Shown here: piece after piece, positions 35,920 to 45,659 of the stretch
How positions within the stretch are numbered: position 1 is the stretch's first letter
Layout: each line of letters begins with the position of its first letter
NCBI RefSeq assembly: GCF_963677575.1
Contig: NZ_OY782038.1
Location: forward strand, 372,001 to 436,000
Direction of reading: 5' to 3'
Source of the DNA: an uncultured Draconibacterium sp.
Lineage (GTDB): Bacteria; Bacteroidota; Bacteroidia; Bacteroidales; Prolixibacteraceae
Length of the DNA stretch: 64,000 nucleotides
Notes under the pieces: model-generated
Told to the model about the DNA's origin: nothing
What the model saw: only the letters and a program-made list of their open reading frames with translations
Database searches by the model: none
Program-made: the position numbers and the translations under genes

Positions 35920-36558
35920 ATGAAACAGAAAACAAACTATTTAAGAAAAAGACTCTACAGCCTAATGCTGGTTGGAGTTTTAACAATGGGTCTTTCATTG
36001 GCATCAAAAGCTCAAATGAGTTACGGGATTAAAATTGGCGCAGGTGCAGCCTGCCAGTCAGATCTACTGGAATTGTCCAATAACTGCGATGTACGTTTTA
36101 GCCCAACTATTGGCTTTGTTGGAAAATACCAAATTACAACAGGTTTTGCGCTGAAAAGTGGTTTAGAGTATCAACAAAAAGGCCGCAGTTTTACCGAAGA
36201 GAACGTAGATGTTACGAATAAACTTCAGTATTTATCGCTACCTGTAAAAGCTGAGTTTTCGGCAGGTGAAAAAGCCGGTTTTAAAAAAGGACAACGCTTG
36301 TATTTTGCTGTTGGTCCGTACTTAAGCTACAAACTTGATGCTGAAGGAAAGTTGGATGATGCAACATTCGATATGAAAAACGATACCAAAGATTTTGATG
36401 CCGGTTTAGGGCTGGAACTGGGAATAGAGTTTCCTGTATTTAATCAGAAAGCTTTACAGGTAGGTTTAAACTACGATATGGGATTTGTTGAAGTGTACAA
36501 ATCAGAACCCGATCTGCACAACAAAATGGCCTCAATAAGTCTGGGGTTACTGTTTTAA
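35920..36558 (+). CDS. PorT-like outer-membrane beta-barrel protein
   Basis: 212 residues. The signal peptide (LMLVGVLTMGLSLASKAQ) is followed by an eight-strand-type barrel pattern with GIKIGAGAACQ, FVGKYQITTGFALKSGLEYQQKG and a terminal ISLGLLF. This is typical of the outer_membrane_beta-barrel / PorT family of Bacteroidota. It contains a Cys pair (ACQSDLLELSNNCD). The function is unknown. The gene ends at the shared terminator before yidC. Confidence 0.8.
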   Translation: MKQKTNYLRKRLYSLMLVGVLTMGLSLASKAQMSYGIKIGAGAACQSDLLELSNNCDVRFSPTIGFVGKYQITTGFALKSGLEYQQKGRSFTEENVDVTNKLQYLSLPVKAEFSAGEKAGFKKGQRLYFAVGPYLSYKLDAEGKLDDATFDMKNDTKDFDAGLGLELGIEFPVFNQKALQVGLNYDMGFVEVYKSEPDLHNKMASISLGLLF

Positions 36559-36584
36559 CAGCGAATTGCATTCACGAAACAATT

Positions 36585-36624
36585 AAAAAAAGCCGGCTAA
36601 GAAATTTCTTAGCCGGCTTTTTAA
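36585..36624. terminator. Bidirectional terminator between barrel gene and yidC
   Basis: A near-perfect stem, AAAAAAAGCCGGCTAAGAAA / TTTCTTAGCCGGCTTTTT, lies between convergent genes. Confidence 0.9.
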
Positions 36625-36639
36625 TATTCTAATTGTTGA

Positions 36640-38577
36640 TTATTTTCTTTTTGGAGTTTGAACCCCGCGTTGTTTAGCCATATCTTCCAAACGTTTCTGG
36701 AAGTTCGACTGCTTTTTCGCCGGTTTCTTTTTATTGGCTTGCAGCTGTGCTCTAATCTTCTCATCGTCAACAAAAGAGCGGATCAGGTAAGTCTGACCAA
36801 TAGTAATAAGGTTAGCAAGGAAATAGTAATAACTCAAACCTGAAGGATAGTTATTCAACAGGAATAAGAACATTACCGGCATAATGTACATCATTGTTTG
36901 CATTCCCGGCATTCCCTGGCTGGTAGTAGCTGATTGATTCAGTTTAGTTGAAATAATGGTAGTTACCGTCATCAACAAACAGAACAAACTTACGTGGTCG
37001 CCATAAATTGGAATACTAAATGGCAAATTGAAAATTGAATCGTAAGTCGACAAGTCGGTTGCCCAAAGGAAACTCTCTCCTCTTAACTCGATTGATGTTG
37101 GGAAGAAAAAGAACATGGCAAACAAAATCGGCATCTGTAATACCATCGGCAAACAACCTCCCATCGGGTTTACACCGGCCTTTCGATACAGTGCCATCGT
37201 CGCCTGCTGTTTTTCCATGGCTTTATCCTGCCCCGGATATTTGGCATTTATTTCATCAACCTCTGGCTTTAATGCACGCATTTTTGCCTGCGACATGTAT
37301 GATTTGTAGGTGAACGGGAACAGTACCACTTTAATCATCAGCGTGAGCAGCAGGATGATGATACCAAAGTTGTCGATAGAACGACGTAACCAGTTAAATA
37401 CCGGAATAATTACGTAACGGTTTACCGGACGCACAATGGCGTATCCCAGATCAATCTGGCGCTCCATATCAAGCCCGTATTGTTTTAGGGTTTGATAATG
37501 GTTTGGTCCAAAATAAAACTGCATACCAACCTTCTCACTTTGTGTACCGTTGAAAGGAATGGCAATATCAGCTCTGAAATTTCCTAAATAGTTGTGGTTG
37601 TTTTCGTATTCGTACTTTTCCTGACGTACCTGGGCATTCGGAAATGCTTCGTCGCCAATTATAGTAGAGTTAAAGAATAACTGCTTAAAACCGATCCATT
37701 TAACGCTTGTGGCCAGGTTTTCTTCGTCCGATTTGTTTTTATCCAGGTTATCAACCTCGTCTTCAAAAAACTTATAGGTCATATAAGTATAGCGGTCTTC
37801 ACCAAAACGCGAATAGTGCTCCTGACGCGGCACATCAAAAGCCCAGCTAAAATTAAGGTACGATTGATTTCGTGAAATGTAGCTGTCCAGACCCTGCATA
37901 TTCACGTCAAAATCAACCATAAACGAGTTGTAGGCTAAGGTATAAACGTACTCGATGAATTTACCAGGCGCTACTTCTAAACGGAAAGTTACCGATTCTG
38001 TTCCTCCCTGATTTTCATTGTTAAACTTTATTCTTCCTTCATCACCTTTCGGAACCTGAGGACCGCTTACTGAAACATTTTTTGCGCCACCAATCTGTTT
38101 GAAATAGAGGTTATCAGTGGTTATGCTTCGGTTTTGCGCAAAGAAATTCAGACCAAACAATGTTGACGGACCATCAAAAAGAACTAATTCTGTAGAATCA
38201 TATCTTTCGTAGTCTTTCAACTCAACCGAGTAAATACGCCCCCCTTTGTTCGATAAGGTAATTTTTATCTGGTTATTTTCGAGGGTGGTAAACTCTTCGG
38301 TACCAACAGATGCGGCACCAAAAACACCAAGCTCCTCTGCTTTTTGCTGCATCATTTGATTTTGAGCAGCAGTATCGGCTTCCATAGCCGTATTTTGCTG
38401 TTCTTGTTGTTCCTGCATTTTCTGCAGCTCCAGCGCTTGCTGTGCTTCAACTTGTGCTATGGAATCGCGTCGTTGCTTTGCAGCTTCAACTTCTTCTTTC
38501 GATGGCTGGTTGATCAATGAAAATACAACCAGAATCACAAAGATTAAAACGATTCCAATAATCGATTTTTTATCCAT
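36640..38577 (-). CDS. yidC: Membrane protein insertase YidC
   Basis: 645 residues, in line with Bacteroidota YidC. The N-terminal anchor KKSIIGIVLIFVILVVFSLI is followed by a Gln/Glu-rich linker and the large periplasmic domain. The conserved insertase core lies around residues 370-600 (YKSYMSQAKMRALKPEVDEI, GCLPMVLQMPILFAMFFFF). It inserts proteins into the inner membrane with or without Sec. It starts 7 bp after the pyrG stop, so both are probably on one transcript. Confidence 0.95.
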   Translation of the reverse strand: MDKKSIIGIVLIFVILVVFSLINQPSKEEVEAAKQRRDSIAQVEAQQALELQKMQEQQEQQNTAMEADTAAQNQMMQQKAEELGVFGAASVGTEEFTTLENNQIKITLSNKGGRIYSVELKDYERYDSTELVLFDGPSTLFGLNFFAQNRSITTDNLYFKQIGGAKNVSVSGPQVPKGDEGRIKFNNENQGGTESVTFRLEVAPGKFIEYVYTLAYNSFMVDFDVNMQGLDSYISRNQSYLNFSWAFDVPRQEHYSRFGEDRYTYMTYKFFEDEVDNLDKNKSDEENLATSVKWIGFKQLFFNSTIIGDEAFPNAQVRQEKYEYENNHNYLGNFRADIAIPFNGTQSEKVGMQFYFGPNHYQTLKQYGLDMERQIDLGYAIVRPVNRYVIIPVFNWLRRSIDNFGIIILLLTLMIKVVLFPFTYKSYMSQAKMRALKPEVDEINAKYPGQDKAMEKQQATMALYRKAGVNPMGGCLPMVLQMPILFAMFFFFPTSIELRGESFLWATDLSTYDSIFNLPFSIPIYGDHVSLFCLLMTVTTIISTKLNQSATTSQGMPGMQTMMYIMPVMFLFLLNNYPSGLSYYYFLANLITIGQTYLIRSFVDDEKIRAQLQANKKKPAKKQSNFQKRLEDMAKQRGVQTPKRK

Positions 38578-38583
38578 TTTCTA

Positions 38584-40188
38584 TTATTCAGGTAATGAGT
38601 TCTTAATAAAATCAATAAACAACGGGTGTGGATTTAATACCGTACTTCTGTATTCCGGGTGGAATTGAACACCCACAAACCACTTATGTTCAGGGATTTC
38701 TACAATTTCCACCAAATCAGTATCCGGGTTGATTCCTGTTGGAACCATTCCGGCGTCGATATATTGCTGACGGTATGTTTCGTTAAATTCGTAACGATGA
38801 CGGTGTCTTTCGTGAACCGTTAATTTATTGTATGCTTTGCTAACGTTTGAGTTCTCGTCGATAATGCGACATTCGTAAGCTCCCAAACGCATTGTTCCAC
38901 CATAATTGGTAATGCCTTTTTGTTGTTCCATCAGGTCAATTACCGGATGTGGAGTTTTTGGATTCATTTCTGATGAGTCTGCGTTTTCCAGATTAATTAC
39001 ATTTCGTGCAAACTCAATAACTGCAACCTGCATACCTAAACAAATACCAAGGAAAGTAATATTGTTTTCGCGGGCGTATTGTGCTGCCAATATTTTTCCT
39101 TTCATTCCACGATGACCAAATCCCGGAGCAACGATAATTCCGTTCATGTCTTTCAGTTGCTCCTCAATATTCTCAGGGTTCAGTTCTTCAGAGTGAATCC
39201 AGTTAATATTTACTTTGCATCTGTTTTCAGCTCCGGCGTGTACCAGCGCTTCAGCAATTGATTTATAAGCGTCGTGTAATTCTACATATTTTCCAACCAA
39301 ACCAATTTCAACGGTTTGCGTTGGGTTTTTATGACGTGCAAGGAAATCGTTCCAGGCCGAAAGATCAATTTCTTCGTTAATGGTTAATCCAAGCTTTTTC
39401 AGAACTGTGATATCGAGCTTTTCTTCCAACATTTTTAACGGAACATCGTAAATTGTTGGCACGTTAACCGACTGAATTACTGACTCTAATCCAACGTTGC
39501 AGAACAATGCAACTTTTTGGCGAACTGATAATTCAATATCGTGCTCGGTACGAAGTACCAGAATATCGGGTTGAACTCCGGTTTCGAGCAACATTTTTAC
39601 CGAGTGCTGTGTAGGTTTGGTTTTTAACTCGCCTGTTGCCGACAAGTAAGGAACCAGCGTTAAGTGAATAACCATGGCGCGGCTTCCCAATTCCCATTTT
39701 AATTGACGAACTGCCTCAATATAAGGTAACGATTCAATGTCGCCTACCGTACCGCCAATCTCAGTGATCACGATATCGTATTTACCTTTTGATCCGAGAA
39801 TTTTAATTCTCCGTTTAATTTCGTCGGTAATGTGAGGAATAATCTGAACGGTTTTTCCAAGGTAATCACCCCGGCGTTCTTTATCGATAACCGATTGGTA
39901 AATTCTTCCGGTTGTTACGTTGTTCGCCTGCGATGTTGCAGTATTTAAGAAACGCTCGTAATGTCCCAGATCGAGGTCGGTTTCGGCTCCGTCTTCGGTA
40001 ACAAAACACTCTCCGTGTTCATACGGATTTAGCGTTCCGGGATCAACGTTAATATACGGATCCAATTTTTGAATGGTAACATTATAACCACGAGATTGTA
40101 GCAACTTGGCTAGCGACGAGGCTAAAATACCTTTTCCCAACGACGAAGTAACTCCACCGGTAACAAATATGTATCTAGTTTCAGGCAC
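38584..40188 (-). CDS. pyrG: CTP synthase
   Basis: 534 residues from a GTG start at 40188 (VPETRYIFVTGGVTSSLGKG). A longer ATG start at 40218 adds ten residues not found in the family. The N-terminal synthetase domain has the P-loop-like GGVTSSLGKG. The C-terminal class I glutamine amidotransferase has the nucleophile Cys in FLGICLGMQ and the HPE pair in FHPEYRST. It converts UTP to CTP and lies directly upstream of yidC. Confidence 0.95.
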   Translation of the reverse strand: MPETRYIFVTGGVTSSLGKGILASSLAKLLQSRGYNVTIQKLDPYINVDPGTLNPYEHGECFVTEDGAETDLDLGHYERFLNTATSQANNVTTGRIYQSVIDKERRGDYLGKTVQIIPHITDEIKRRIKILGSKGKYDIVITEIGGTVGDIESLPYIEAVRQLKWELGSRAMVIHLTLVPYLSATGELKTKPTQHSVKMLLETGVQPDILVLRTEHDIELSVRQKVALFCNVGLESVIQSVNVPTIYDVPLKMLEEKLDITVLKKLGLTINEEIDLSAWNDFLARHKNPTQTVEIGLVGKYVELHDAYKSIAEALVHAGAENRCKVNINWIHSEELNPENIEEQLKDMNGIIVAPGFGHRGMKGKILAAQYARENNITFLGICLGMQVAVIEFARNVINLENADSSEMNPKTPHPVIDLMEQQKGITNYGGTMRLGAYECRIIDENSNVSKAYNKLTVHERHRHRYEFNETYRQQYIDAGMVPTGINPDTDLVEIVEIPEHKWFVGVQFHPEYRSTVLNPHPLFIDFIKNSLPE

Positions 40189-40218
40189 GGTAAATTTATT
40201 TATAATTCGAAGCCACAA

Positions 40219-40552
40219 AATTAATCAATTAATACGAACCGTAAACTAATGAACCGGCAATTTAACCGATATAGCAAATAGTTAATAACAATGAGCTTTT
40301 AAAAACGCATTTCTGTTTAACAATAATTAAATCGATTTCCTGAGTCTATTTAAAATTAACTGATCACTAATTCGAAATATCAGAAAACATTAGTTAGCCA
40401 TGATTGATTATTTATTCGTTTACAAAAGTGAATACATTTGTAAATCTCAACATGTAATATTTGTAATTCACAAAAATATCAACCACTACAATTATCTGAA
40501 AAGTCGCATTATATCTAACTTATCGCATTTTACACATTTGTATACTAGACGC
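40219..40552. other. Intergenic DNA upstream of pyrG with inverted repeat
   Basis: About 330 bp, A+T rich, no gene. An imperfect inverted repeat, GTGAATACA (from 40430) ... TGTAATTCAC (ending 40470), surrounds copies of the motif ATTTGTA, which recurs at 40434, 40460 and 40536. It may hold regulatory sites for pyrG, but none can be assigned. Confidence 0.35.
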
Positions 40553-40587
40553 AAAAAAGGCCATTGGTCAACACCAACGGCCTTTAT
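40553..40587 (-). terminator. Terminator of the flavodoxin transcript
   Basis: Minus strand: AAAGGCC-G-TTGGT-GTTG-ACCAA-T-GGCCTTTTTT, a strong stem with T-run 50 bp beyond the flavodoxin stop. Confidence 0.85.
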
Positions 40588-40638
40588 GCAAATAGAAAAA
40601 CCTTATATAGCAAGAGTTTTTCTCTAATCGATTTTCAT

Positions 40639-41145
40639 CTATTTAAACTCTTTTTTGAGTTGTTCTACCCAGTCTTCTACCCGTTGTTTTGTTTTACGAG
40701 CCTGATTTTCCTGGTCAATCGGCAATCCGATGAACTTATCGCCTCGTTGAGCACGCGATGCTTCGAAGGTATAACCTTCAACCGAAGTCTGTCCAACAAT
40801 AGTTGCTCCACACTCTTCAAGTATTTCGGCCAATAAACCAATTGCATCACAGAAATTCTCTGTATATCCTTTCTGGTCGCCTAATCCGAAAATTGCAAAC
40901 TTCTTCTTTTTAAGGTCCATTTCTTCCAGATCAGGCACGAACTCATCCCAGTAGTTGGGTAATTCGCCGTCGAACCAAGTTGGTGCGCTAAGAATAAAAT
41001 TGTTGTATTTATTCAACACATCTTTGCTAAGCTCTTCAGCATTAACTGCTTCAATCTCTTTCTCGCCAAAAGCAGCTATCACTTTCTCTGCTACCTTTTT
41101 CGATTTTTGAGTATTGTAACTGTATATAATTGCGGTTTTACTCAT
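40639..41145 (-). CDS. fldA: Flavodoxin
   Basis: 168 residues, long-chain flavodoxin type. The FMN phosphate loop is altered but recognisable near the N-terminus (YSYNTQKSKKVAE). The aromatic FMN loop is LSAPTWFDGELPNYWDEF and the second FMN loop FAIFGLGDQKGYTENFCDAI. It carries single electrons between redox enzymes. It follows the 2-oxoacid dehydrogenase E1 gene by 11 bp, a reasonable neighbour for low-potential electron metabolism. Confidence 0.9.
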   Translation of the reverse strand: MSKTAIIYSYNTQKSKKVAEKVIAAFGEKEIEAVNAEELSKDVLNKYNNFILSAPTWFDGELPNYWDEFVPDLEEMDLKKKKFAIFGLGDQKGYTENFCDAIGLLAEILEECGATIVGQTSVEGYTFEASRAQRGDKFIGLPIDQENQARKTKQRVEDWVEQLKKEFK

Positions 41146-41156
41146 TTTTCCGATTT

Positions 41157-43211
41157 TTAGTATTCAATTAATTCTTTTGCTGCTGTGTAAATACGCTCTG
41201 TATTTGGTAAGATCGCTTTCTCCAAAATACGGTTGAAACCAACAGGCGTAAATGGCGAACCTACACGTTTTATAGGTGCATCAAGGTATTCAAAACCTTT
41301 TTCGTTGATAAGCGCGCTTAACTCGCCACCAAAACCACCAAACACTTTGTCTTCGTGAACAACCAATACTTTGTTGGTTTTCTTGATCGAGTTCAAAATG
41401 GTTTCTTCATCCAGCGGAATCAATGAGCGCAAATCGACAACTTCAACATTAGCCACACCTTCTTCTGCCAGTTTATTAGCAGCGTCGAGACTTAAGTGCG
41501 TTGTATTTCCGTAAGTAAGAATCGTCAGATCACTACCCTCACGGCGAACGCGTGCTTTTCCGAACGGAACCTCAAAATCATCAGGTACTACAGTTGCAGC
41601 TTTCGGATCCTGGTAAAGTGCTTTTGGCTCCATGAACATGGTTAATCCTTCCGAGCGTAATGATGTACGCAACAATCCGGCTGCATCATCAGCAAACGAC
41701 GGATAAACAATACGTACTCCCGGAATGGCAGCCAGCGAACCTTCAATGTTTTGCGAGTGGTACATTCCACCGCCGATATAACCCCCTGAAGCCAGGCGAA
41801 TAGTTACATTTGGCGAAAATTTACCGTTCGATCGCCACAGGTCGTGACTGGTATCAACATACTGTTCCATTGCCGGCCAGAAATAATCGGCAAACTCGGC
41901 ACCTTCAACAACAACACGAATTTTCTCGTGATAGCGCGACATACCATTGGCCGTTCCAAGGATAAAATCCTCAGCAATCGGGCCATTAAATACACGCTTA
42001 TCGCCAAACTCGGCCTGCATGCCTTTCGATACGTTGAAAATACCGCCTTTATCTTTGTTGGCCATATCCTGTCCCCAGATAAAAGTATCAGGGTTATGAC
42101 GGAATTCGGCTTTTAAAGTCTCGTTAAGTGCTGTAATAAATTTTGTCTTATCACCTTCTTCCTGGTTATGTAATCCTTCCGGGTATTTCTCCGAAACAAA
42201 CGGATCAGAAAATACATGATCGTAAATTGATGCAGGATCGGGATCCGGAGCAGCCATAGCCGCTTTATGTGAAGCTTTAATCTCAGCTTTTACTTCAGCA
42301 TCAATCTTATCCAGCTCCTCTTCTGTGAAACGCTCGTAACGGAGTAATAATCTTCTGTATTTTGCCAGCGGATCGTATTCTACCACATAGTTTCTTTCTG
42401 AATCCGAACGATAAAGCAAATGATCATCAGAATTGGAGTGCGATCCCATACGCACACAGTTGGCCTGCAGCAGTACCGGTTTGCTCTCTTCGATGGCATA
42501 ACGTTTGGCTTCTGCCATGGCGTTCATCGAATCGAAAACGTCTTTACCGTTACAGTGAATGATTCGCAGGTTTTTAAACCCTGTGAAGTTATTGGCCACT
42601 TTTCGTTGTGCAGTCTGGTCTTTTTTAGGCACCGAAATACCATAACCGTTATCCTGAACCACAAAAATTACAGGCAATTCTTCTTTATCAGCACCGGTAA
42701 TCGCTTCGTAAACGTAACCTTCACTAACCGACGATTCGCCCTGGCTACTTATAGAAACCGCTTTTTCGCCATAATATTTAATAGCGCGGCCGGTTCCAAC
42801 TGCGTGCAAAGTGTGGTTTCCGGTTGCCGACGAAACACTGTGCATGTTCCACTCAGGTTTTGCCAGGTGGTTCGACATGTGACGACCGCCACTTGAAGGA
42901 TCGGTTGCTTTAGAAATACCATTTAATATTATCTCTTCCGATGTCATTCCACCCGAAAGAGCGGTCAACATATCGCGATAATACATATATAAATGGTCTT
43001 TACCTTTCTCAAAATTTTGTCCGATAGCCAGCTGAATTCCATCATGACCGGCATAAGGAGCATGGTACGACCAACCAATAGCCTGTTTCAGATAATTGGG
43101 TGCTTTTTCGTCGATGGTACGGCCAACTTTCATTAACCGGTACCAATTCTCCAATGTCTCCTTCGGAGTGTTTTTAATTGTATATTGTTTTGGTACTTTT
43201 AAATCCTTCAT
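41157..43211 (-). CDS. Branched-chain-type 2-oxoacid dehydrogenase E1, fused alpha and beta subunits
   Basis: 684 residues. The N-terminal half (residues ~1-310) is the TPP-binding E1 alpha part (GRHMSNH, HAVGTGRAIKY, the DNGYGISVP segment). The C-terminal half (~345-684) is the transketolase-like E1 beta part (GGYIGGGMYHSQNIEG, LVVHEDKVFGGFGGEL). The fusion is usual in Bacteroidota. It decarboxylates branched-chain 2-oxoacids or pyruvate and passes the acyl group to E2, whose gene precedes it by 6 bp. No E3 gene is in view. Confidence 0.88.
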   Translation of the reverse strand: MKDLKVPKQYTIKNTPKETLENWYRLMKVGRTIDEKAPNYLKQAIGWSYHAPYAGHDGIQLAIGQNFEKGKDHLYMYYRDMLTALSGGMTSEEIILNGISKATDPSSGGRHMSNHLAKPEWNMHSVSSATGNHTLHAVGTGRAIKYYGEKAVSISSQGESSVSEGYVYEAITGADKEELPVIFVVQDNGYGISVPKKDQTAQRKVANNFTGFKNLRIIHCNGKDVFDSMNAMAEAKRYAIEESKPVLLQANCVRMGSHSNSDDHLLYRSDSERNYVVEYDPLAKYRRLLLRYERFTEEELDKIDAEVKAEIKASHKAAMAAPDPDPASIYDHVFSDPFVSEKYPEGLHNQEEGDKTKFITALNETLKAEFRHNPDTFIWGQDMANKDKGGIFNVSKGMQAEFGDKRVFNGPIAEDFILGTANGMSRYHEKIRVVVEGAEFADYFWPAMEQYVDTSHDLWRSNGKFSPNVTIRLASGGYIGGGMYHSQNIEGSLAAIPGVRIVYPSFADDAAGLLRTSLRSEGLTMFMEPKALYQDPKAATVVPDDFEVPFGKARVRREGSDLTILTYGNTTHLSLDAANKLAEEGVANVEVVDLRSLIPLDEETILNSIKKTNKVLVVHEDKVFGGFGGELSALINEKGFEYLDAPIKRVGSPFTPVGFNRILEKAILPNTERIYTAAKELIEY

Positions 43212-43217
43212 AATAAA

Positions 43218-44531
43218 TTATATTGCGCGGTTTATATCAAATTGTTCCAGGTGATCAGCAATGCGACGCAGGAAAGCTCCTCCCAGTGCACCATCGATAA
43301 TACGGTGATCGTACGACAACGACAGGTACATTTTGTGGCGGATTGCAATAACATCGCCGCTTGGTGTTTCCAGAACAGCTGGTTTCTTTTCAATAATTCC
43401 TGTTGCCAGAATAGCAACTTGCGGTTGGTTGATAATTGGTGTTCCGATAATATTTCCGAACGATCCGAAATTGGTTACTGTAAATGTTCCACCCTGAATT
43501 TCTGATGGATCAAGTTTATTGTTACGTGCTGCATCTGCCAGTCGGTTCAGTTCTTTTGTTAAACCAACCAGATTACGCTGCTCTGCATTTTTAATTACAG
43601 GAACGATAAGGTTTCCATCAGGTTTGGCAACGGCGATACCCACGTTTATATCTTTCTTCATAACGATCTTATCACCATTAACAGAAGAGTTTACCATTGG
43701 GAATTCAGCTAAAGCAGCAGCAACTGCCTCCGTGAAAATTGGCATGAAGGTAATTTTGTCACCATATTTTTTCTGGAAAGCGTCTTTGTTTTTGTTTCTC
43801 CACAATACCAGTTCGGTAACATCAGCTTCAACAACTGAAGTTACGTGTGGAGATACTTGTTTAGACATTACCATGTGATCAGCGATCAACTTTCTGATGC
43901 GATCCATTTCAACAACAGTGTCACCTGCTCCTACTGAAACCGGAGGTGCAGCTTTTTTCTCAACTACAGGTGCGGCCGGAGCTGCTGGTTTGCTTTCTTT
44001 TTTAGCTGCTGGCTGGGCTGCAGAACTGTCTCTGCTTTCCAGGTAGGCCATAATATCTTTCTTCTGAACACGGCCTCCAACGCCCGATCCTTCAATGCTT
44101 TCCAACTCATCAAACGAAACATTTTCTTCTTTAGCAATGGTTTTTACCAAAGGAGAATAGAAACGGTTTGAAAGTTTTCTACTGTCATCAACCGAAGCAT
44201 CGGTTGTTTCTGCTTTCGCAGGTGCCTCGTCTGTTTTTGCAGTTTCCTCTTTGCTATCAGTCGCTTCCGGTTCAGTTTCTTCAACCTCACCATCAAGACT
44301 TACAACAGCCAGAACTTCGCCAACTGCAACCAGACTATCTTCCTCATAATTAATTTTTGTGATTACGCCATCTACCGGCGACGGGATCTCTGAATCTACT
44401 TTGTCAGTAGCAACTTCGAAGAGCATGTCATCCTCTTCAATAGTATCTCCCTCTTTTACGAACCATTTAGTAATGGTGCCTTCCTGGATACTTTCGCCCA
44501 GTTTAGGCATAACGATATTAAAACTTGCCAT
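43218..44531 (-). CDS. Dihydrolipoamide acyltransferase (2-oxoacid dehydrogenase E2)
   Basis: 437 residues from ATG at 44531 (MASFNIVMPKLGESIQEGTI); an upstream start would add twelve unrelated residues. Modules in order: a lipoyl domain with the target lysine in EVATDKVDSEIPSP, an Ala/Pro/Glu linker, a peripheral-subunit-binding domain (SPLVKTIAKEENV...GSGVGGRVQKKDI), a second linker, and the catalytic domain ending DHRIIDGALGGAFL with the catalytic His. It transfers the acyl group to CoA. Confidence 0.92.
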   Translation of the reverse strand: MASFNIVMPKLGESIQEGTITKWFVKEGDTIEEDDMLFEVATDKVDSEIPSPVDGVITKINYEEDSLVAVGEVLAVVSLDGEVEETEPEATDSKEETAKTDEAPAKAETTDASVDDSRKLSNRFYSPLVKTIAKEENVSFDELESIEGSGVGGRVQKKDIMAYLESRDSSAAQPAAKKESKPAAPAAPVVEKKAAPPVSVGAGDTVVEMDRIRKLIADHMVMSKQVSPHVTSVVEADVTELVLWRNKNKDAFQKKYGDKITFMPIFTEAVAAALAEFPMVNSSVNGDKIVMKKDINVGIAVAKPDGNLIVPVIKNAEQRNLVGLTKELNRLADAARNNKLDPSEIQGGTFTVTNFGSFGNIIGTPIINQPQVAILATGIIEKKPAVLETPSGDVIAIRHKMYLSLSYDHRIIDGALGGAFLRRIADHLEQFDINRAI

Positions 44532-44747
44532 AATAAATACTTTAAATCTATGTTTTGCTATTTGCACTTATAACAACAGAACTAAAATTGAAATGTTCAG
44601 ATTGCAATTTTAATTTTGTGCAAAAATAGAGTTAAATGTATTTTAACGGCGAAAATCGGGGAAAATCGTACTAAATAGTATTTATATCAGATAGATTTTA
44701 TCGAATGACAAAAGTTAAATACAGAAGTGTAATATAACAAATGTATA

Positions 44748-45659
44748 CTACACTTGTAAACCACCAATTAATTCATTGACAGACTGCATATTGTGGCGTT
44801 TCAAATAATCTTCAATGCCTTCTACAATCTTTACCGGAATCATCGGATCTTTAAATATTGCCGTACCAACCTGAACGATTGAAGCACCTGCTAACATAAA
44901 CTCAATGGCATCGGCAGCATTCATTATTCCACCAATTCCAACAACCGGTATTTTAACAGCGTTTGCAACCTGCCAAACCATGCGCAGTGCAATCGGTTTT
45001 ATTGCCGGACCGGATAATCCGCCGGTTATTGTAGATAAAAGCGGTGTTCTTTTTTCGGCGTCGATGGCCATTCCCAAAAAAGTATTTACCAACGATACAG
45101 CATCAGCCCCCTGTCCTTCCACTGCCTTGGCTATTTCAGTAATGTCGGTAACATTTGGCGATAATTTTACGATCATTGTTTTGTCGTAAACTTTGCGTAC
45201 TTCGCGGGTAACCATTTCTGCTCCCGGACAGCTAACACCAAAAGCCATTCCGCCTTCTTTTACATTAGGGCATGAGATATTTAACTCAATGGCGTTTATT
45301 TTATCCAGCTCATTAACTTTTTCGGTTAATGCGATATAATCTTCAACGGTAGATCCGTTTACATTTATAATCAATTGTGTATCGTAGTCAACAATATCAG
45401 GATAAATGTTTTCAATAAAGTAATCGATGCCCTTATTTTGTAAACCCACTGCATTTAACATACCCGACGGAGTTTCCGCCATTCGTGGATAGTTATTACC
45501 ATCGCGGTTTTTAAGCGTTGTGCCTTTCAGAAAATAACCTCCAAGCAAACCTGGCTTAAAGAATTCAGCTGTTTCGCGCGCAAATCCGCAGGTTCCCGAT
45601 GCCAGTGTTACCGGATTTTTAAATTCTATATCGTGTAATTTTACTTTTAAATCTACCAT
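44748..45659 (-). CDS. pyrD: Dihydroorotate dehydrogenase B, catalytic subunit
   Basis: 303 residues, class 1B. FMN-barrel motifs NPVTLASGTCGF, LNISCPNVKEGG with a downstream Cys (GVSCPG), and GIGGIMNAADAIEFMLAGA are visible. It oxidises dihydroorotate to orotate in pyrimidine synthesis, with NAD+ as acceptor through PyrK. Its start overlaps the pyrK stop by 7 bp, so the subunits are translationally coupled. Confidence 0.95.
   Translation of the reverse strand: MVDLKVKLHDIEFKNPVTLASGTCGFARETAEFFKPGLLGGYFLKGTTLKNRDGNNYPRMAETPSGMLNAVGLQNKGIDYFIENIYPDIVDYDTQLIINVNGSTVEDYIALTEKVNELDKINAIELNISCPNVKEGGMAFGVSCPGAEMVTREVRKVYDKTMIVKLSPNVTDITEIAKAVEGQGADAVSLVNTFLGMAIDAEKRTPLLSTITGGLSGPAIKPIALRMVWQVANAVKIPVVGIGGIMNAADAIEFMLAGASIVQVGTAIFKDPMIPVKIVEGIEDYLKRHNMQSVNELIGGLQV

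Noticed and set aside
40400..40627. 75-residue plus-strand frame upstream of pyrG
   Set aside because: It reads through the flavodoxin terminator hairpin and has no protein-like features.
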